This document shows positions 63,844 through 64,000 of a stretch of DNA of 64,000 bases, one piece after another. The translations under genes and the position numbers were made by a program. The first letter of the stretch is position 1. The number at the start of each line of letters is the position of its first letter. A model generated the notes under the pieces. The model searched no databases and was not told where the DNA came from. It saw only the letters and a program-made list of their open reading frames with translations. Where the stretch lies: contig NZ_JPKG01000017.1 of NCBI RefSeq assembly GCF_000735605.1, positions 62,001 to 126,000 of the forward strand, in the 5' to 3' direction. Origin of the DNA: Allobosea sp. LC85. Lineage in GTDB: Bacteria; Pseudomonadota; Alphaproteobacteria; Rhizobiales; Beijerinckiaceae.

Positions 63844-64000
63844 TCACAGCGCGAAGCGGCCGCCGCCAGGCACGGCGGCGAGCAGCTGGCGCGTGTAAGC
63901 ATGCTGCGGATTGGCGAAGAGCGCAGCGGTCGGGCCGGTCTCGACAATGCGCCCGCGCTGCATCACTGCGATGCGGTCGCAGATCTGCGCAGCCACACGC
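63844..64000 (-). CDS. Dpp/Opp-type ABC transporter ATPase, C-terminal fragment
   Basis: The gene continues beyond the window. The visible 51 C-terminal residues are [32 protein letters not shown] and a short tail, which match the end of an oligopeptide ABC transporter ATPase. With the M20 deacylase it suggests a second peptide/amide uptake operon. Confidence 0.85.
   Translation of the reverse strand, partial: RVAAQICDRIAVMQRGRIVETGPTAALFANPQHAYTRQLLAAVPGGGRFAL

Overview
The window is GC-rich, gene-dense bacterial chromosome. It has no rRNA or tRNA genes, CRISPR array, prophage or insertion sequence that I could recognise. An alphaproteobacterial Hyphomicrobiales genome, Bosea- or Methylobacterium-like, is the best guess (inference). 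The reasons are the alpha-type RNase P RNA, a che operon headed by a soluble receptor, a metF-metH locus behind an ArsR-methyltransferase fusion, many small MocR/Lrp/GntR-regulated transporter pairs, and hairpin repeats of kinds I recall from Rhizobiales.

Layout. Positions 1-3000 hold rnpB (minus), a lytic transglycosylase, a TerB/J-domain protein and an AmiD-type amidase. Positions 3.1-9.4 kb hold a three-gene MacA/MacB-like exporter, a PAS-GGDEF diguanylate cyclase, and an HxlR regulator divergent from a glutathione S-transferase. Positions 9.6-15.9 kb hold the methionine operon (ArsR-methyltransferase, metF, metH, GNAT gene) read on the minus strand from a palindromic operator. Positions 16-29.4 kb are accessory: MocR/EamA pair, cold-shock protein, GH3 beta-glucosidase, YitT-family protein, lactate-oxidase-like enzyme, EttA, an SDR remnant, EamA/Lrp pair, MBL-fold hydrolase, a small secreted protein and an SDR/TetR pair. 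Positions 29.5-38.8 kb hold a Kef antiporter, aldo/keto reductase, a FliK/FlhB-C-domain pair with a CelD-like acetyltransferase, mog, manC and a Tat-exported glutathione peroxidase.

Positions 38.9-49.6 kb are a complete chemotaxis operon on the minus strand. In transcription order it runs soluble receptor, receiver, STAS protein, cheY, cheA, cheW, membrane receptor, cheR, cheD, cheB, second cheY. Several junctions overlap by 4 bp, and a hairpin follows the last gene. Positions 49.7-61.4 kb are a substrate-specific uptake and breakdown unit: a Dpp-type ABC importer (A, B, C, D, F) with two amidohydrolases embedded between permease and ATPase genes. Divergently there is an FCD-type GntR regulator translationally coupled to a flavin reductase, followed by an SLC13-type permease. 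A third EamA transporter, an M20 deacylase and the C-terminal end of a second Dpp-type ATPase close the window.

Four regulator-transporter or regulator-enzyme pairs carry visible inverted repeats in the divergent intergenic regions or gene leaders. A two-hairpin repeat occurs three times (near 29.4, 31.4 and 35.8 kb), and two other palindromic repeats sit near 13.8 and 63.7 kb. The most interesting candidates are the Dpp-double-amidohydrolase cluster, the MacA-like adaptor with an inserted Spy/CpxP-like helical domain, the orphan FliK-FlhX pair, and the STAS/atypical receiver genes inside the che operon.
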